Under the pieces are notes generated by a model. It saw only the letters and a program-made list of their open reading frames with translations, was not told the DNA's origin and made no database searches. The position numbers and the translations under genes are program-made. DNA of 55,976 nt, taken from contig JACRAK010000029.1 in NCBI GenBank assembly GCA_016234725.1, positions 1 through 55,976 on the forward strand, read 5' to 3'. The stretch is from Candidatus Azambacteria bacterium. GTDB lineage: Bacteria > Patescibacteriota > Minisyncoccia > GWC2-36-17 > WO2-46-25. Below, one piece after another: positions 23,742-31,760 of the stretch; position 1 is the first letter of the stretch; every line of letters begins with the position of its first letter.

Positions 23742-23771
23742 TTGCGCATCACTTGCGCGCTGTGATATGAT
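23742..23771 (+). promoter_or_regulatory. Candidate nrdD promoter (extended -10)
   Basis: TGATATGAT gives an extended -10 (TG-n-TATGAT), with TTGCGC 18 nt upstream as a weak -35. It is the best candidate in the gap between rnpB and nrdD. No NrdR box consensus was seen. Confidence 0.4.
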
Positions 23772-23838
23772 ACGAAAATACGGAGAAAAATTAGCCCCTT
23801 TATTTATCATATTATAACTATTAAGAAGACGGGATTGC

Positions 23839-23871
23839 GATTTGTGTCTGCGCGCAACGCGCAGACAAATC
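23839..23871 (+). promoter_or_regulatory. Leader hairpin upstream of nrdD
   Basis: GATTTGT...CTGCGCG and CGCGCAG-ACAAATC form a GC-rich stem with a CAA loop, 21 nt before the nrdD ATG and after an AT-rich leader. It could be a translational control hairpin, an attenuator, or a short palindromic element. Confidence 0.5.
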
Positions 23872-23892
23872 GGGAACCCATTTTTTATCACT

Positions 23893-25959
23893 ATGCCCGC
23901 CGCAATAAAGTTCACAGAGATCCGCAAACGAGATGGGAGGATCGTTCCTTTTGACAAAGACAAGATCACTGCGGCGCTCGAAAAAGCGGGGTTCGCGACC
24001 GGTGAATTCGGGCATGATGTTGCGGCACATTTGATGCAGCGGGCGCTTGATGTCACGCAGGAGAAGATCGCGGGCAAGGTCCCCATGGTGGAAGAGATCC
24101 AAGATGCCGTTGAAGAGGCGCTCCTTGGCTCGCGCTACAAAAAAACCGCAAAGGCGTATATTATTTACCGCGACCAGCACGCAAAAATGCGTGAATTGGT
24201 GTCTGCGGCAAATGTGGACCTGGTAGACAGCTATCTGGAGAAGCTCGACTGGCAAGTGCGCGAGAACAGCAACATGTCGTACTCGCTCCAGGGGCTTAAT
24301 AACTACCTTTCTTCTGAGATCAGCAAGATCTACTGGATGAACAAGATCTATACGCCCGAGATCGCCAAAGCGCACATGGGAGGCGACCTCCACATCCACG
24401 ATCTCAACCTCCTTGCGTCGTATTGCGTCGGGTGGGACCTGCAACACCTGATCGCGGAGGGTTTTAAAGGCGTCCCCGGCAAAGCGGAAAGCAAACCGCC
24501 CAAGCATTTCCGCAGCGCACTCGGCCAAGTGGTGAACTTCTTTTATACACTCCAGGGGGAATCGGCCGGCGCACAGGCGTTCTCCAACTTCGATACACTG
24601 CTTGCGCCGTTCATCCGTTACGACAACCTTACCTATGACGAAGTAAAACAAGCGATGCAGGAGTTCATGTTCAATATGAACGTGCCGACGCGCGTCGGCT
24701 TCCAGACGCCGTTCACCAACATTACGATGGATATGCATCCGTCGTCGATCTACGCGAAGTCCCCCGTCGTCATCGGCGGCAAGCCGCAAAAAGAAACATA
24801 CGGCGAATTCCAAAAAGAGATGGACATGCTCAACAAAGCGTTCTTTGAAGTGATGATCGCGGGCGACGCGAAAGGCAGGCCGTTCACATTCCCCATTCCT
24901 ACCTATAACATCACCAATGATTTTGAATGGGACAATCCGAACTTCAAGCCGTTGTGGGAGATGACCGCAAAATACGGCATCCCGTATTTTGCGAACTTCG
25001 TGAATTCGGACATGTCCCCCGACGACTCGCGTTCCATGTGCTGCCGGTTGCGGCTTGACCTGCGCGCGCTTGAGCGCCGCGGCGGCGGCCTGTTCGGCGC
25101 CAACCCGCTCACCGGTTCCATCGGCGTTGTCACCATCAATCTCCCCCGTATCGGGTATCTCGCAAAATCAAAGGAAGATTTCTTTGCCCGCGTTGAAAAA
25201 CTGATGAAGATCGCGCGGGAAAGCCTTGAGATCAAGCGCAAATGCCTTGAGCGCTTCACTGACCGCGATCTGTATCCATATACGAAGTTCTACCTTGCGA
25301 GCGTGAAACAGCGCTTCAATCAATACTGGGCGAACCACTTCTCCACCATCGGCATCGTAGGGATGAACGAAGCATGTCTTAATCTCCTCAAAAAAAGCAT
25401 CACGGATGATGAGGGGCATGCATTCGCGGAATCAGTGCTTGATTTCATGCGCGATAAACTCCTTGAGTTCCAAGATGAGACCGGCAATCACTATAATCTT
25501 GAAGCGACCCCCGCCGAAGGCACCGCATACCGCCTCGCAAAGATAGACAAAGCGGCGTACCCAGACATTGTCTGCGCGAACGAAAAGCAATATAGAGAAG
25601 GCGCAAAGCCGTTTTACACGAACTCGACGCACCTCCCCGTCGGGCACACCGACGATATCTTTGAAGCGCTCGACCTTCAAGACAGCCTGCAAACGCGCTA
25701 TACCGGCGGCACCGTGCTCCATGGGTTCATCGGCGAAAGCATGCCGTCAGCGGAAGCAACGAAGAACTTGGTCAAAAAAGTCGTTTCGCAATACCGTTTG
25801 CCGTATTTCACGATCACACCGACATTCAGTATTTGCCCGACGCACGGATATATCCCCGGAGAACACTACTATTGCCCGCGCTGCGATGAAGCGCTTGAAC
25901 AACATAATGCCGTACCGGCACAAAAAAAGGTCGAAGAAGCAGCAGTGGTAAAAAAATAA
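23893..25959 (+). CDS. nrdD: Anaerobic ribonucleotide reductase, catalytic part
   Basis: A 688-aa class III RNR large chain. The N-terminal ATP-cone is at about 5-95 (IRKRDGRIVPFDKDKI). The ten-stranded barrel follows, with the active-site Cys region at SMCCRLRLDL, and a late metal site with ICPTHGY and YYCPRC. The start MPAAIKFTE is used instead of the track's upstream ATG. The glycyl-radical motif RVVGYLR that normally ends this chain is missing; it is encoded by the next ORF in the +1 frame. The gene ends in a Lys/Ala-rich linker with a run of seven A just before its TAA. Confidence 0.93.
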   Translation: MPAAIKFTEIRKRDGRIVPFDKDKITAALEKAGFATGEFGHDVAAHLMQRALDVTQEKIAGKVPMVEEIQDAVEEALLGSRYKKTAKAYIIYRDQHAKMRELVSAANVDLVDSYLEKLDWQVRENSNMSYSLQGLNNYLSSEISKIYWMNKIYTPEIAKAHMGGDLHIHDLNLLASYCVGWDLQHLIAEGFKGVPGKAESKPPKHFRSALGQVVNFFYTLQGESAGAQAFSNFDTLLAPFIRYDNLTYDEVKQAMQEFMFNMNVPTRVGFQTPFTNITMDMHPSSIYAKSPVVIGGKPQKETYGEFQKEMDMLNKAFFEVMIAGDAKGRPFTFPIPTYNITNDFEWDNPNFKPLWEMTAKYGIPYFANFVNSDMSPDDSRSMCCRLRLDLRALERRGGGLFGANPLTGSIGVVTINLPRIGYLAKSKEDFFARVEKLMKIARESLEIKRKCLERFTDRDLYPYTKFYLASVKQRFNQYWANHFSTIGIVGMNEACLNLLKKSITDDEGHAFAESVLDFMRDKLLEFQDETGNHYNLEATPAEGTAYRLAKIDKAAYPDIVCANEKQYREGAKPFYTNSTHLPVGHTDDIFEALDLQDSLQTRYTGGTVLHGFIGESMPSAEATKNLVKKVVSQYRLPYFTITPTFSICPTHGYIPGEHYYCPRCDEALEQHNAVPAQKKVEEAAVVKK

Positions 25960-25969
25960 TTCACACCTT

Positions 25970-26122
25970 ATGGAAAACGAGAAACGTCAGCGCTGTGAAG
26001 TATACTCCCGCGTCGTCGGCTACCTCCGCCCCGTGTCCCAGTGGAACGAAGGCAAACAGGAGGAATTCAACGACCGTAAAGAGTATAACAAACAACTCGA
26101 AGTGACCGACTGCGCCTGCTAA
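25970..26122 (+). CDS. Glycyl-radical domain of NrdD as a separate 50-aa ORF
   Basis: Not in the track because of its length. It starts MENEKRQRCEVYSRVVGYLR and continues with PVSQWNEGKQEEFNDRKEYN, the canonical C-terminus of NrdD including the radical Gly in RVVGY. It lies 10 nt after the nrdD stop in the +1 frame, with no stop between that frame's entry near the A7 run and its ATG. It could be a real split subunit, like free glycyl-radical spare parts, or the result of frameshifting, or an indel. The C-terminal DCAC could bind metal or exchange thiols. Confidence 0.85.
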   Translation: MENEKRQRCEVYSRVVGYLRPVSQWNEGKQEEFNDRKEYNKQLEVTDCAC

Positions 26123-26158
26123 GTAAAGCTTCCGACGTGGCCTTCCCTTTGACTATGA

Positions 26159-26268
26159 CCACCGTCATTTTCAATTCTTTCTTTAATCCGTTCACGCTCT
26201 TGTATGTAAGGATCATTGAAGAGCTGCACTTCCGTTAAAATAAAAGAAAGAATTGAAAATGACGGTGG
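26159..26268 (-). repeat. F1 palindromic element copy B, before nrdG
   Basis: The locus-specific arms CCACCGTCATTTTC/GAAAATGACGGTGG are perfectly complementary and flank the F1 borders ATTCTTTCTTTAATC and AATAAAAGAAAGAATT. The core has TTCCGTTAAAAT and GTTCACGCTC. It lies between the glycyl-radical ORF and nrdG, 10 nt from the nrdG start. Confidence 0.8.
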
Positions 26269-26278
26269 CATAAGAACT

Positions 26279-26977
26279 ATGAATATCGGAGGATGGCAAA
26301 AAGTAAGCCTCGTGGATTTCCCGGGGAAGATCGCAACCATTGTCTTTACGAATGGTTGCGTTTTTCGTTGCAGTTTCTGCTATAACCCCGACCTCGTCGT
26401 CGGCCCCTTTCCCGCGCGCATCCTTGAGGATGAATTCTTCGCATTCCTTGAGAAAAGAAAAGGCAAGATCGAGGGCGTCGTCATCACCGGCGGCGAGCCG
26501 ACCGTACAGGCAAACCTTGTCGCCTTTATGCAAAAAATAAAAGCGATGGGGTTTGCGGTGAAGCTCGACACCTGCGGGTATCTGTCCGACCGCGTTAAAG
26601 AAGCGCTTGCAAGCGGCGCGGTGGATTATGTCGCAATGGACATCAAAGCGCCGCTTGAAAAATATTCGCTCATCACCAATATACCGGTCGAGACCGACCG
26701 CATCCTTGAAAGCATTCGCTGTATCATCAACTCGGGTATCCCGCATGAATTCCGTTCTACGCTCGTGGAAGGCATTCATGAACCTGACGATATTTTAAAA
26801 ATGGCGCAGCTTATTACGGGGGCTGACGCCTACTACCTGCAACGCTTCCGAAGCGCAGAAAAACTCATCAACGCGTCATTCAAAGAAAAAACAGCGCCAT
26901 CCGAAGCGCTGCTCAAAGACCTCGCCGCGCAATGCGAAAAATATGTGAAAAAATGCGAATTGCGCGCGGCGGCGTAA
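26279..26977 (+). CDS. nrdG: Anaerobic RNR activating enzyme (radical SAM)
   Basis: A 232-aa radical-SAM activase. The 4Fe-4S-binding CxxxCxxC is seen as CVFRCSFC (about 26-33), the GGE SAM motif is in VVITGGEPTV, and LDTCGY follows. It abstracts H from NrdD's glycine to make the radical. The sequence is of the longer NrdG2/pyruvate-formate-lyase-activase-like type (about 230 aa) rather than the 155-aa E. coli form. It is bracketed by F1 elements on both sides. Confidence 0.92.
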   Translation: MNIGGWQKVSLVDFPGKIATIVFTNGCVFRCSFCYNPDLVVGPFPARILEDEFFAFLEKRKGKIEGVVITGGEPTVQANLVAFMQKIKAMGFAVKLDTCGYLSDRVKEALASGAVDYVAMDIKAPLEKYSLITNIPVETDRILESIRCIINSGIPHEFRSTLVEGIHEPDDILKMAQLITGADAYYLQRFRSAEKLINASFKEKTAPSEALLKDLAAQCEKYVKKCELRAAA

Positions 26978-26993
26978 AATATTTTGAATTATA

Positions 26994-27103
26994 CAGTCGC
27001 TCCCTGCATTCTTTCTTTTATCTTAACGGAAGAGCAGCCCTTTCATATTATCTTATAAATAAAGGGCGTGAGCGGATTAAAGGAAGAATGCAGGGAGCAA
27101 CTG
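26994..27103 (+). repeat. F1 palindromic element copy C, after nrdG
   Basis: Arms CAGTCGCTCCCTGC / GCAGGGAGCAACTG are complementary with one mismatch and flank ATTCTTTCTTTTATC...GATTAAAGGAAGAAT. The core AACGGAAGAGCAGCCC and GGGCGTGAGCGG is the cleanest F1 copy. It ends 7 nt before the RNase H stop codon on the other strand. Confidence 0.8.
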
Positions 27104-27109
27104 ACTATG

Positions 27110-27529
27110 TTATCGGTCGAGAGCTTCATTCAACGCTTTGTCCGCAAGCGTATTCTTCTCGCGCGGCACATGCGTGAATGTCACGCGCCCCAGGTCTGTT
27201 TTCAAATTCCATATCTCGATGAACAGCTCCTGGATATGTTTGGTAGAAAGCTTGTACTGTCCTGATAGTTGGCGCACAAGAAGCTCCGAATCCGCACGCA
27301 CCTCAACGTCCATCTGCTTTGCCCGCTCTTTCCCAAAGAGCGCTTTTATTTTTTTGAACGCAAAGATCACCGCTTTGTATTCGGCTTCGTTGTTCGTTCC
27401 GTCCTCCACGCGCTCGCCGTAGGTATGGAGCACTTTTTCGGTCGTGCCATCAACTAGCACGACGCCGATCGCTGATGGCCCCGGGTTCCCCCGCGACCCG
27501 CCGTCGGTATAGACAATAAGTTTGTTCAT
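27110..27529 (-). CDS. RNase H-like protein
   Basis: A 139-aa RNase HI-family protein. Acidic catalytic residues are in IVYTDGGSRGNPG, NNEAEYKAV, RADSELLVRQ and ADKALNEAL. The basic hybrid-binding loop of E. coli RNase HI is absent, as in the archaeal/Gram-positive subgroup. It would remove RNA from RNA-DNA hybrids. The start MNKLIVYTDGG overlaps the recJ stop (ATGA), indicating translational coupling. Confidence 0.9.
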   Translation of the reverse strand: MNKLIVYTDGGSRGNPGPSAIGVVLVDGTTEKVLHTYGERVEDGTNNEAEYKAVIFAFKKIKALFGKERAKQMDVEVRADSELLVRQLSGQYKLSTKHIQELFIEIWNLKTDLGRVTFTHVPREKNTLADKALNEALDR

Positions 27530-29379
27530 AGTGATTTCCGTATATCTTTTAATTTCAATTGCAATTCTTTCGTGCCGTTCCATTCATTCGCTTCAAGCTC
27601 AAACACCACGTCCACGCACGCCCCGACATCGCACACCTGCATGCGTTCCGAAAGCCCGAATCCGATGCAATTAAAGAACTTCACTGCGCCATCGTCGCTT
27701 GCGGCTTTGAGCATCATCTTAAGATGGCTCTCTTTCTCCCCCACCAGCCGCGCTGACGCGACCGTCGCGTTGCGCAACAACAGCGTCGGCTTTCTGTTCC
27801 CTTCGCCGTAGGGTTCAAAGCGCGCTAAAAGATCGCACAGTTCCCACGTCACTTCATGCGGCGCCACCTCCGCCTCGACAAGGAGCGACGGTGTGGGTAT
27901 CTTTGCCGGGAGTACGCGCTCCCCTTCCTCGCGCAGAAGCGCGGAAAATTGCGCAATATTTTCTGCATTGATCGCAAACCCGCCTGCGGCCGCATGTCCC
28001 CCGAATTCAAGCAATAAATCCCCTCCTCCTTTTTCATTGCACGCGCGCATCACCTCGACCACATTGAACCCCTCGATGCCGCGGCACGAACCCTTGAGAT
28101 TGCCGTTCGCTCTGCCGTACACGAACGACGGCACGCCGTATTTATCGGTAAGGCGGCCCGCCGCAAGCCCCACCACGCCTACCGCCCATTCTTCTTTCCC
28201 GAGCACAATGATGCGGGGCTGCTTGCCTGATGCTTGTATTTCTTCCGCGATCATCGCTTCCGCCTCTTTTAATATCTGGTCGATCGTTTTCCGCCTGCCA
28301 TTATTGAGCTCCTCCACCCGCTCCGCAAATCGCTGTGCCTTGTCTTCATCTTCGGTGATCAGCAATTCGAACGACACCGTCGCATGATCCATGCGCGACG
28401 TCGCGTTGATGCGCGGCGCGATCATGAACGCTATGGTCTCTGCCGTCACCGCATCCGCGGGCAACGGGAACGTCAGATGCTCAAATGCGCGCGAAGGCCG
28501 CAAACACAACAGCGTGCGCAGGCCGATGCGCTGGGTCTTTCGTATCACGATAAGGCCGTATTTCACGAACGTGCGGTTCTCGCCCACAAGCGGCACCATA
28601 TCCGCGACCGATGCGATCGCCACCATATCCAGAAGCCACTTTTCCCACCCTTCGGGTATTTCGAGCTGTTTCGCTTTTTCGGACTGCACCAGCGCGCACG
28701 CCACTTTGAACGTTACCCCCGCGGCGCATAATGTCTTAAAAGGATACGGCTCCCTTTCGCACTTGGGGTCAATGATCGCATATGCCGCGGGAGGAATAGG
28801 CGGCACCAGATGATGGTCGACGATGATCACATCGCGTCCATGCTCGTTCAAATACGCAACTTCTTTCACGTCCGTCACGCCGCAATCCACCGTGATCACA
28901 AGGCCGATACGCGTATCGGCGATGATCTCTGTAAGCGCTTTTTCCTGCAGGCCATAGCCCTCATTAAATCGATCAGGTATATACACATCCACCTCCGCGC
29001 CTAATTTTTTAAGCGTCGTATAGAGTATCACCGAACTGCAAATGCCGTCCGCATCATAATCGCCGTACACAAGGATCTTTTGTTTTTTCTCGATCGCATC
29101 CCAAATTCTCGCGACCGCCTTTTCCATGTCTTGGAACAAATATGGATCATGCACATCGACGCTGTATTCCGCATCAAAGAATTCATCGATCTCGCGCTGG
29201 GTCGTTAACCCGCGGTTATGGAACAGCTGGAGTATCACCGACAACTGTTCGGGAAATTGCAATATAAAATCATCGGATATCTTCCCTGCGAGCTTCCACC
29301 GCTTTCCTTGTCCGCTTTCCTCGTGATATACGATCGTCGCCTCCCGTATGCTTTGTGGTGCAGTAGTCGTCTTTTTCAT
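27526..29379 (-). CDS. recJ: Single-stranded-DNA exonuclease RecJ
   Basis: A 617-aa DHH-superfamily nuclease. Motif I is VYGDYDADGIC, motif II is VITVDCGVTD, and the DHH is in VDHHLVPP. The DHHA1 region carries GGHAAAGGFAIN, followed by an OB-like domain. It degrades 5' ssDNA ends in recombination and mismatch repair. The start MKKTTTAPQ was preferred over the track's upstream ATG, because that extension reads like untranslated sequence and would overlap pilT. It is coupled to the RNase H gene. Confidence 0.93.
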   Translation of the reverse strand: MKKTTTAPQSIREATIVYHEESGQGKRWKLAGKISDDFILQFPEQLSVILQLFHNRGLTTQREIDEFFDAEYSVDVHDPYLFQDMEKAVARIWDAIEKKQKILVYGDYDADGICSSVILYTTLKKLGAEVDVYIPDRFNEGYGLQEKALTEIIADTRIGLVITVDCGVTDVKEVAYLNEHGRDVIIVDHHLVPPIPPAAYAIIDPKCEREPYPFKTLCAAGVTFKVACALVQSEKAKQLEIPEGWEKWLLDMVAIASVADMVPLVGENRTFVKYGLIVIRKTQRIGLRTLLCLRPSRAFEHLTFPLPADAVTAETIAFMIAPRINATSRMDHATVSFELLITEDEDKAQRFAERVEELNNGRRKTIDQILKEAEAMIAEEIQASGKQPRIIVLGKEEWAVGVVGLAAGRLTDKYGVPSFVYGRANGNLKGSCRGIEGFNVVEVMRACNEKGGGDLLLEFGGHAAAGGFAINAENIAQFSALLREEGERVLPAKIPTPSLLVEAEVAPHEVTWELCDLLARFEPYGEGNRKPTLLLRNATVASARLVGEKESHLKMMLKAASDDGAVKFFNCIGFGLSERMQVCDVGACVDVVFELEANEWNGTKELQLKLKDIRKSL

Positions 29380-29390
29380 TCGTATTACTG

Positions 29391-30398
29391 CTACTGGATC
29401 AATCCTTTCGTCCGAAGGTCTGTTTTTGACTGCTCCATGGTGGTCATGCCGTCTTTCGCGCCTATTTGCATTGCAGAGAAGATGCTTGCGAGGCGGTTTT
29501 CGCGGATGAGGTTCGAAACCGCGGGCGTATTGACCATGATCTCCCACGAAGCGACGCGCGCGCCGCCGCCTTTGCGCGGCAAAAGTTCGCGGGACACCGC
29601 CGCCACGAGGATATTGGAAAGCTGGTTGAGGATCTGCTGCATCTGGTTGGGGGGGAAGATGTTCATGATGCGCTCGATCGCTTCCACCGTGGACGCGCTG
29701 TGAATGGTGCCAAACACCAGATGCCCGGTTTCTGCGGCCGAGAGCGCGGTTGAAATGGTCTCGAGGTCGCGCATTTCCCCGACCATGATGATGTCGGGGT
29801 CCTGCCGGAATGCCGCGCGGAGCGCATCCGCGAACGAATGGCTGTCGAGTCCGATCTGCCGCTGTTCGATCACGGCGAGTTTGCGCGGATACACGAACTC
29901 GATCGGATCTTCAATGGTGATCACATGCACACGCCGTTCCTGATTGATCATATTGATGATCGAAGCGATCACCGATGACTTTCCCGATGCCGTGGACCCT
30001 GTCAGCAAGACCAACCCCTTTTTAAGCTGGGTAAACCGGGAAATAGTGGGGTGAAAATTCAAGAATTGCGGGGTCGGGATCGTGCTTGACACCACGCGGA
30101 TCGACAGCGCGAACATCCCCTGCTGAAGGTGGATGTTGGTGCGAAACCGGTTCCCTTCGAATGAATAGATGATGTCGAGCTCTTTCCCCTGTGCGACGCG
30201 CTCGCGCGCCTCATCGGTGGGGATGATGGAAAACACGAACTCCGCAAGCCCTTGCGCATCGACGTCTTCGTTCACCAGCGCCTCTAAATTTCCCTCTATT
30301 TTCCCCACTGGCGGCTGGCCGGCGATAAGATGGATATCGGACGCTTTTTTTGCGATCGCCACGCGCAGATAATTGTGAAACACATCGAGTACTTCCAT
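29391..30398 (-). CDS. pilT: PilT-family type IV pilus ATPase
   Basis: A 335-aa secretion-type hexameric ATPase. Walker A is LTGSTASGKSS, the Asp box is around ITIEDPIEF, Walker B is IIMVGEMRD and the His box is HLVFGTIHS. The length and the N-terminal KASDIHLIAG match PilT retraction ATPases. It points to a retractable pilus, expected for an episymbiotic or DNA-scavenging CPR cell, although no other pil genes are in the window. It precedes recJ by 11 nt. Confidence 0.92.
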   Translation of the reverse strand: MEVLDVFHNYLRVAIAKKASDIHLIAGQPPVGKIEGNLEALVNEDVDAQGLAEFVFSIIPTDEARERVAQGKELDIIYSFEGNRFRTNIHLQQGMFALSIRVVSSTIPTPQFLNFHPTISRFTQLKKGLVLLTGSTASGKSSVIASIINMINQERRVHVITIEDPIEFVYPRKLAVIEQRQIGLDSHSFADALRAAFRQDPDIIMVGEMRDLETISTALSAAETGHLVFGTIHSASTVEAIERIMNIFPPNQMQQILNQLSNILVAAVSRELLPRKGGGARVASWEIMVNTPAVSNLIRENRLASIFSAMQIGAKDGMTTMEQSKTDLRTKGLIQ

Positions 30399-30423
30399 AC
30401 TATATTAATGCTTAACTTATAAT

Positions 30424-30490
30424 GCAACCTTTTCTTTCACGTTTTTATGTTTTAAGTTTAACGTTTCACGTTTTATGTTTCAAGTTTTAT
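30424..30490. repeat. F5 degenerate tandem units between pilT and pgk
   Basis: Units of the GTTTTATGTTT/AAGTTT type recur four to five times (TTTAACGTTTCACGTTTTAT). The complementary arm is not obvious here. It runs into the pgk stop region. Confidence 0.5.
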
Positions 30491-31667
30491 GCAGAAGCGC
30501 GTCTATGCCGGGCATCGGCTCGCCGGCGAGAAATTCGAGCATTGCGCCGCCGCCCGTGGAAATAAAATCGATTTTTTTAGAAAGCCCGAGCTTATCAACG
30601 CTCGCCGCCGAGTCACCCCCGCCTACGATAGTGAATGCCTTGCTTTTTGCGACCGTCCGCGCGAACGCTTCAGTGCCCGCCGCAAACGGCGCAAGCTCGG
30701 AAAGCCCGAGCGGCCCGTTCCAGATGATTGTGCGCGCACCGGCGGCAATGTGATCGAACAACCCCGCGGTATCGGGGCCGATATCCAAGATAAATTCGTC
30801 TTCAGCGACCCTCCCGACCCCCACTATCCTCCCCACTGCGTCAACGGAGATCTTTTTTGCCACCACCACGTCAACCGGCAAGTGGATCTTGGTGGACATC
30901 CAATTCACTTTTTTGAGCTTCTCAACTATTTCTTTATCGAGCTTCGATTTGCCCACCGCGATCCCCTGCGCCTGCAAAACGTGATTCGCGATCATCCCGC
31001 CAAGCAAGATATTATCCGCTTTATCAAAGAACCGCTCAATGAGCTTGATCTTCGTTTCGATCTTTGCGCCGCCCATGGCGATCAGCAACGGGACCTTTGG
31101 CTTCATATACGCCCGATGGAGCACCGCAACCTCCTGTGCAAGCAAAAGCCCCGCATACGAAGGAAGAAAACGCGTGATCATTGCGATCGAAGCGTGCGCG
31201 CGATGCGACACCGAAAACGCCTCGTTCACATAGACATCGCCAAGCGACGCAAGGCCGCGAGCAAATTCTTCATCGTTCTGCTCCTCGCCTTTATGAAACC
31301 GAAGGTTCTCAAGCAGCACGATCTCTCCCGGCTTCATCTTTGCCACTGCCTTGTGCGGCAGTGACCCGATGCATTCCGATACAAAACGAACCGGTTTCTT
31401 TAGGTCTTTCGCAAGTCGGCGGGCAAGCCGGCGAACACTAAAACACGCCCGTTCTTTCCCATTCAGAGCGCCTGCGGGCGGCCTGCCAAAATGAGTAATA
31501 AGAATGATCTTCGCTTTTTTACGCGCAAGCAACCGCAGCGTAGGAATGGTTTTTATGATCCTGAAATCGTCTTCGATCACGCCGTCTTCCACCGCCACGT
31601 TGAAATCGACCCGTACCAGTACCCGCTTGCCTTTTACATCCGCCTTGTCGATGGTTTTTAGCCTCAT
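30480..31667 (-). CDS. pgk: Phosphoglycerate kinase
   Basis: A 395-aa full-length PGK. The N-terminal substrate site is RVDFNVAVEDG, and ILITHFGRPPAG follows. The hinge and nucleotide site are in PLLIAMGGAKIETKIK, and the C-terminal TIVGGGDSAASVDK fits the family's GGGDT/S loop. It makes ATP and 3-phosphoglycerate in lower glycolysis. Here Ser replaces the usual Thr in GGGDT. It is divergent from the oxidoreductase gene across a 93-bp gap. Confidence 0.95.
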   Translation of the reverse strand: MRLKTIDKADVKGKRVLVRVDFNVAVEDGVIEDDFRIIKTIPTLRLLARKKAKIILITHFGRPPAGALNGKERACFSVRRLARRLAKDLKKPVRFVSECIGSLPHKAVAKMKPGEIVLLENLRFHKGEEQNDEEFARGLASLGDVYVNEAFSVSHRAHASIAMITRFLPSYAGLLLAQEVAVLHRAYMKPKVPLLIAMGGAKIETKIKLIERFFDKADNILLGGMIANHVLQAQGIAVGKSKLDKEIVEKLKKVNWMSTKIHLPVDVVVAKKISVDAVGRIVGVGRVAEDEFILDIGPDTAGLFDHIAAGARTIIWNGPLGLSELAPFAAGTEAFARTVAKSKAFTIVGGGDSAASVDKLGLSKKIDFISTGGGAMLEFLAGEPMPGIDALLHKT

Positions 31668-31760
31668 AATTGCTTTCTATCATACCATAGGAACAGACGC
31701 CTCAAAACCCCCGTTCCATTGTTGGCGGCACGCATCGCCGCATGGTACAATGGCACTATC

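Noticed and set aside
23821-24813. 330-aa minus-strand ORF opposite nrdD
   Set aside because: It is antisense to a clearly conserved enzyme, its His/Arg-rich composition is typical of a shadow frame, and it has no recognisable domain.
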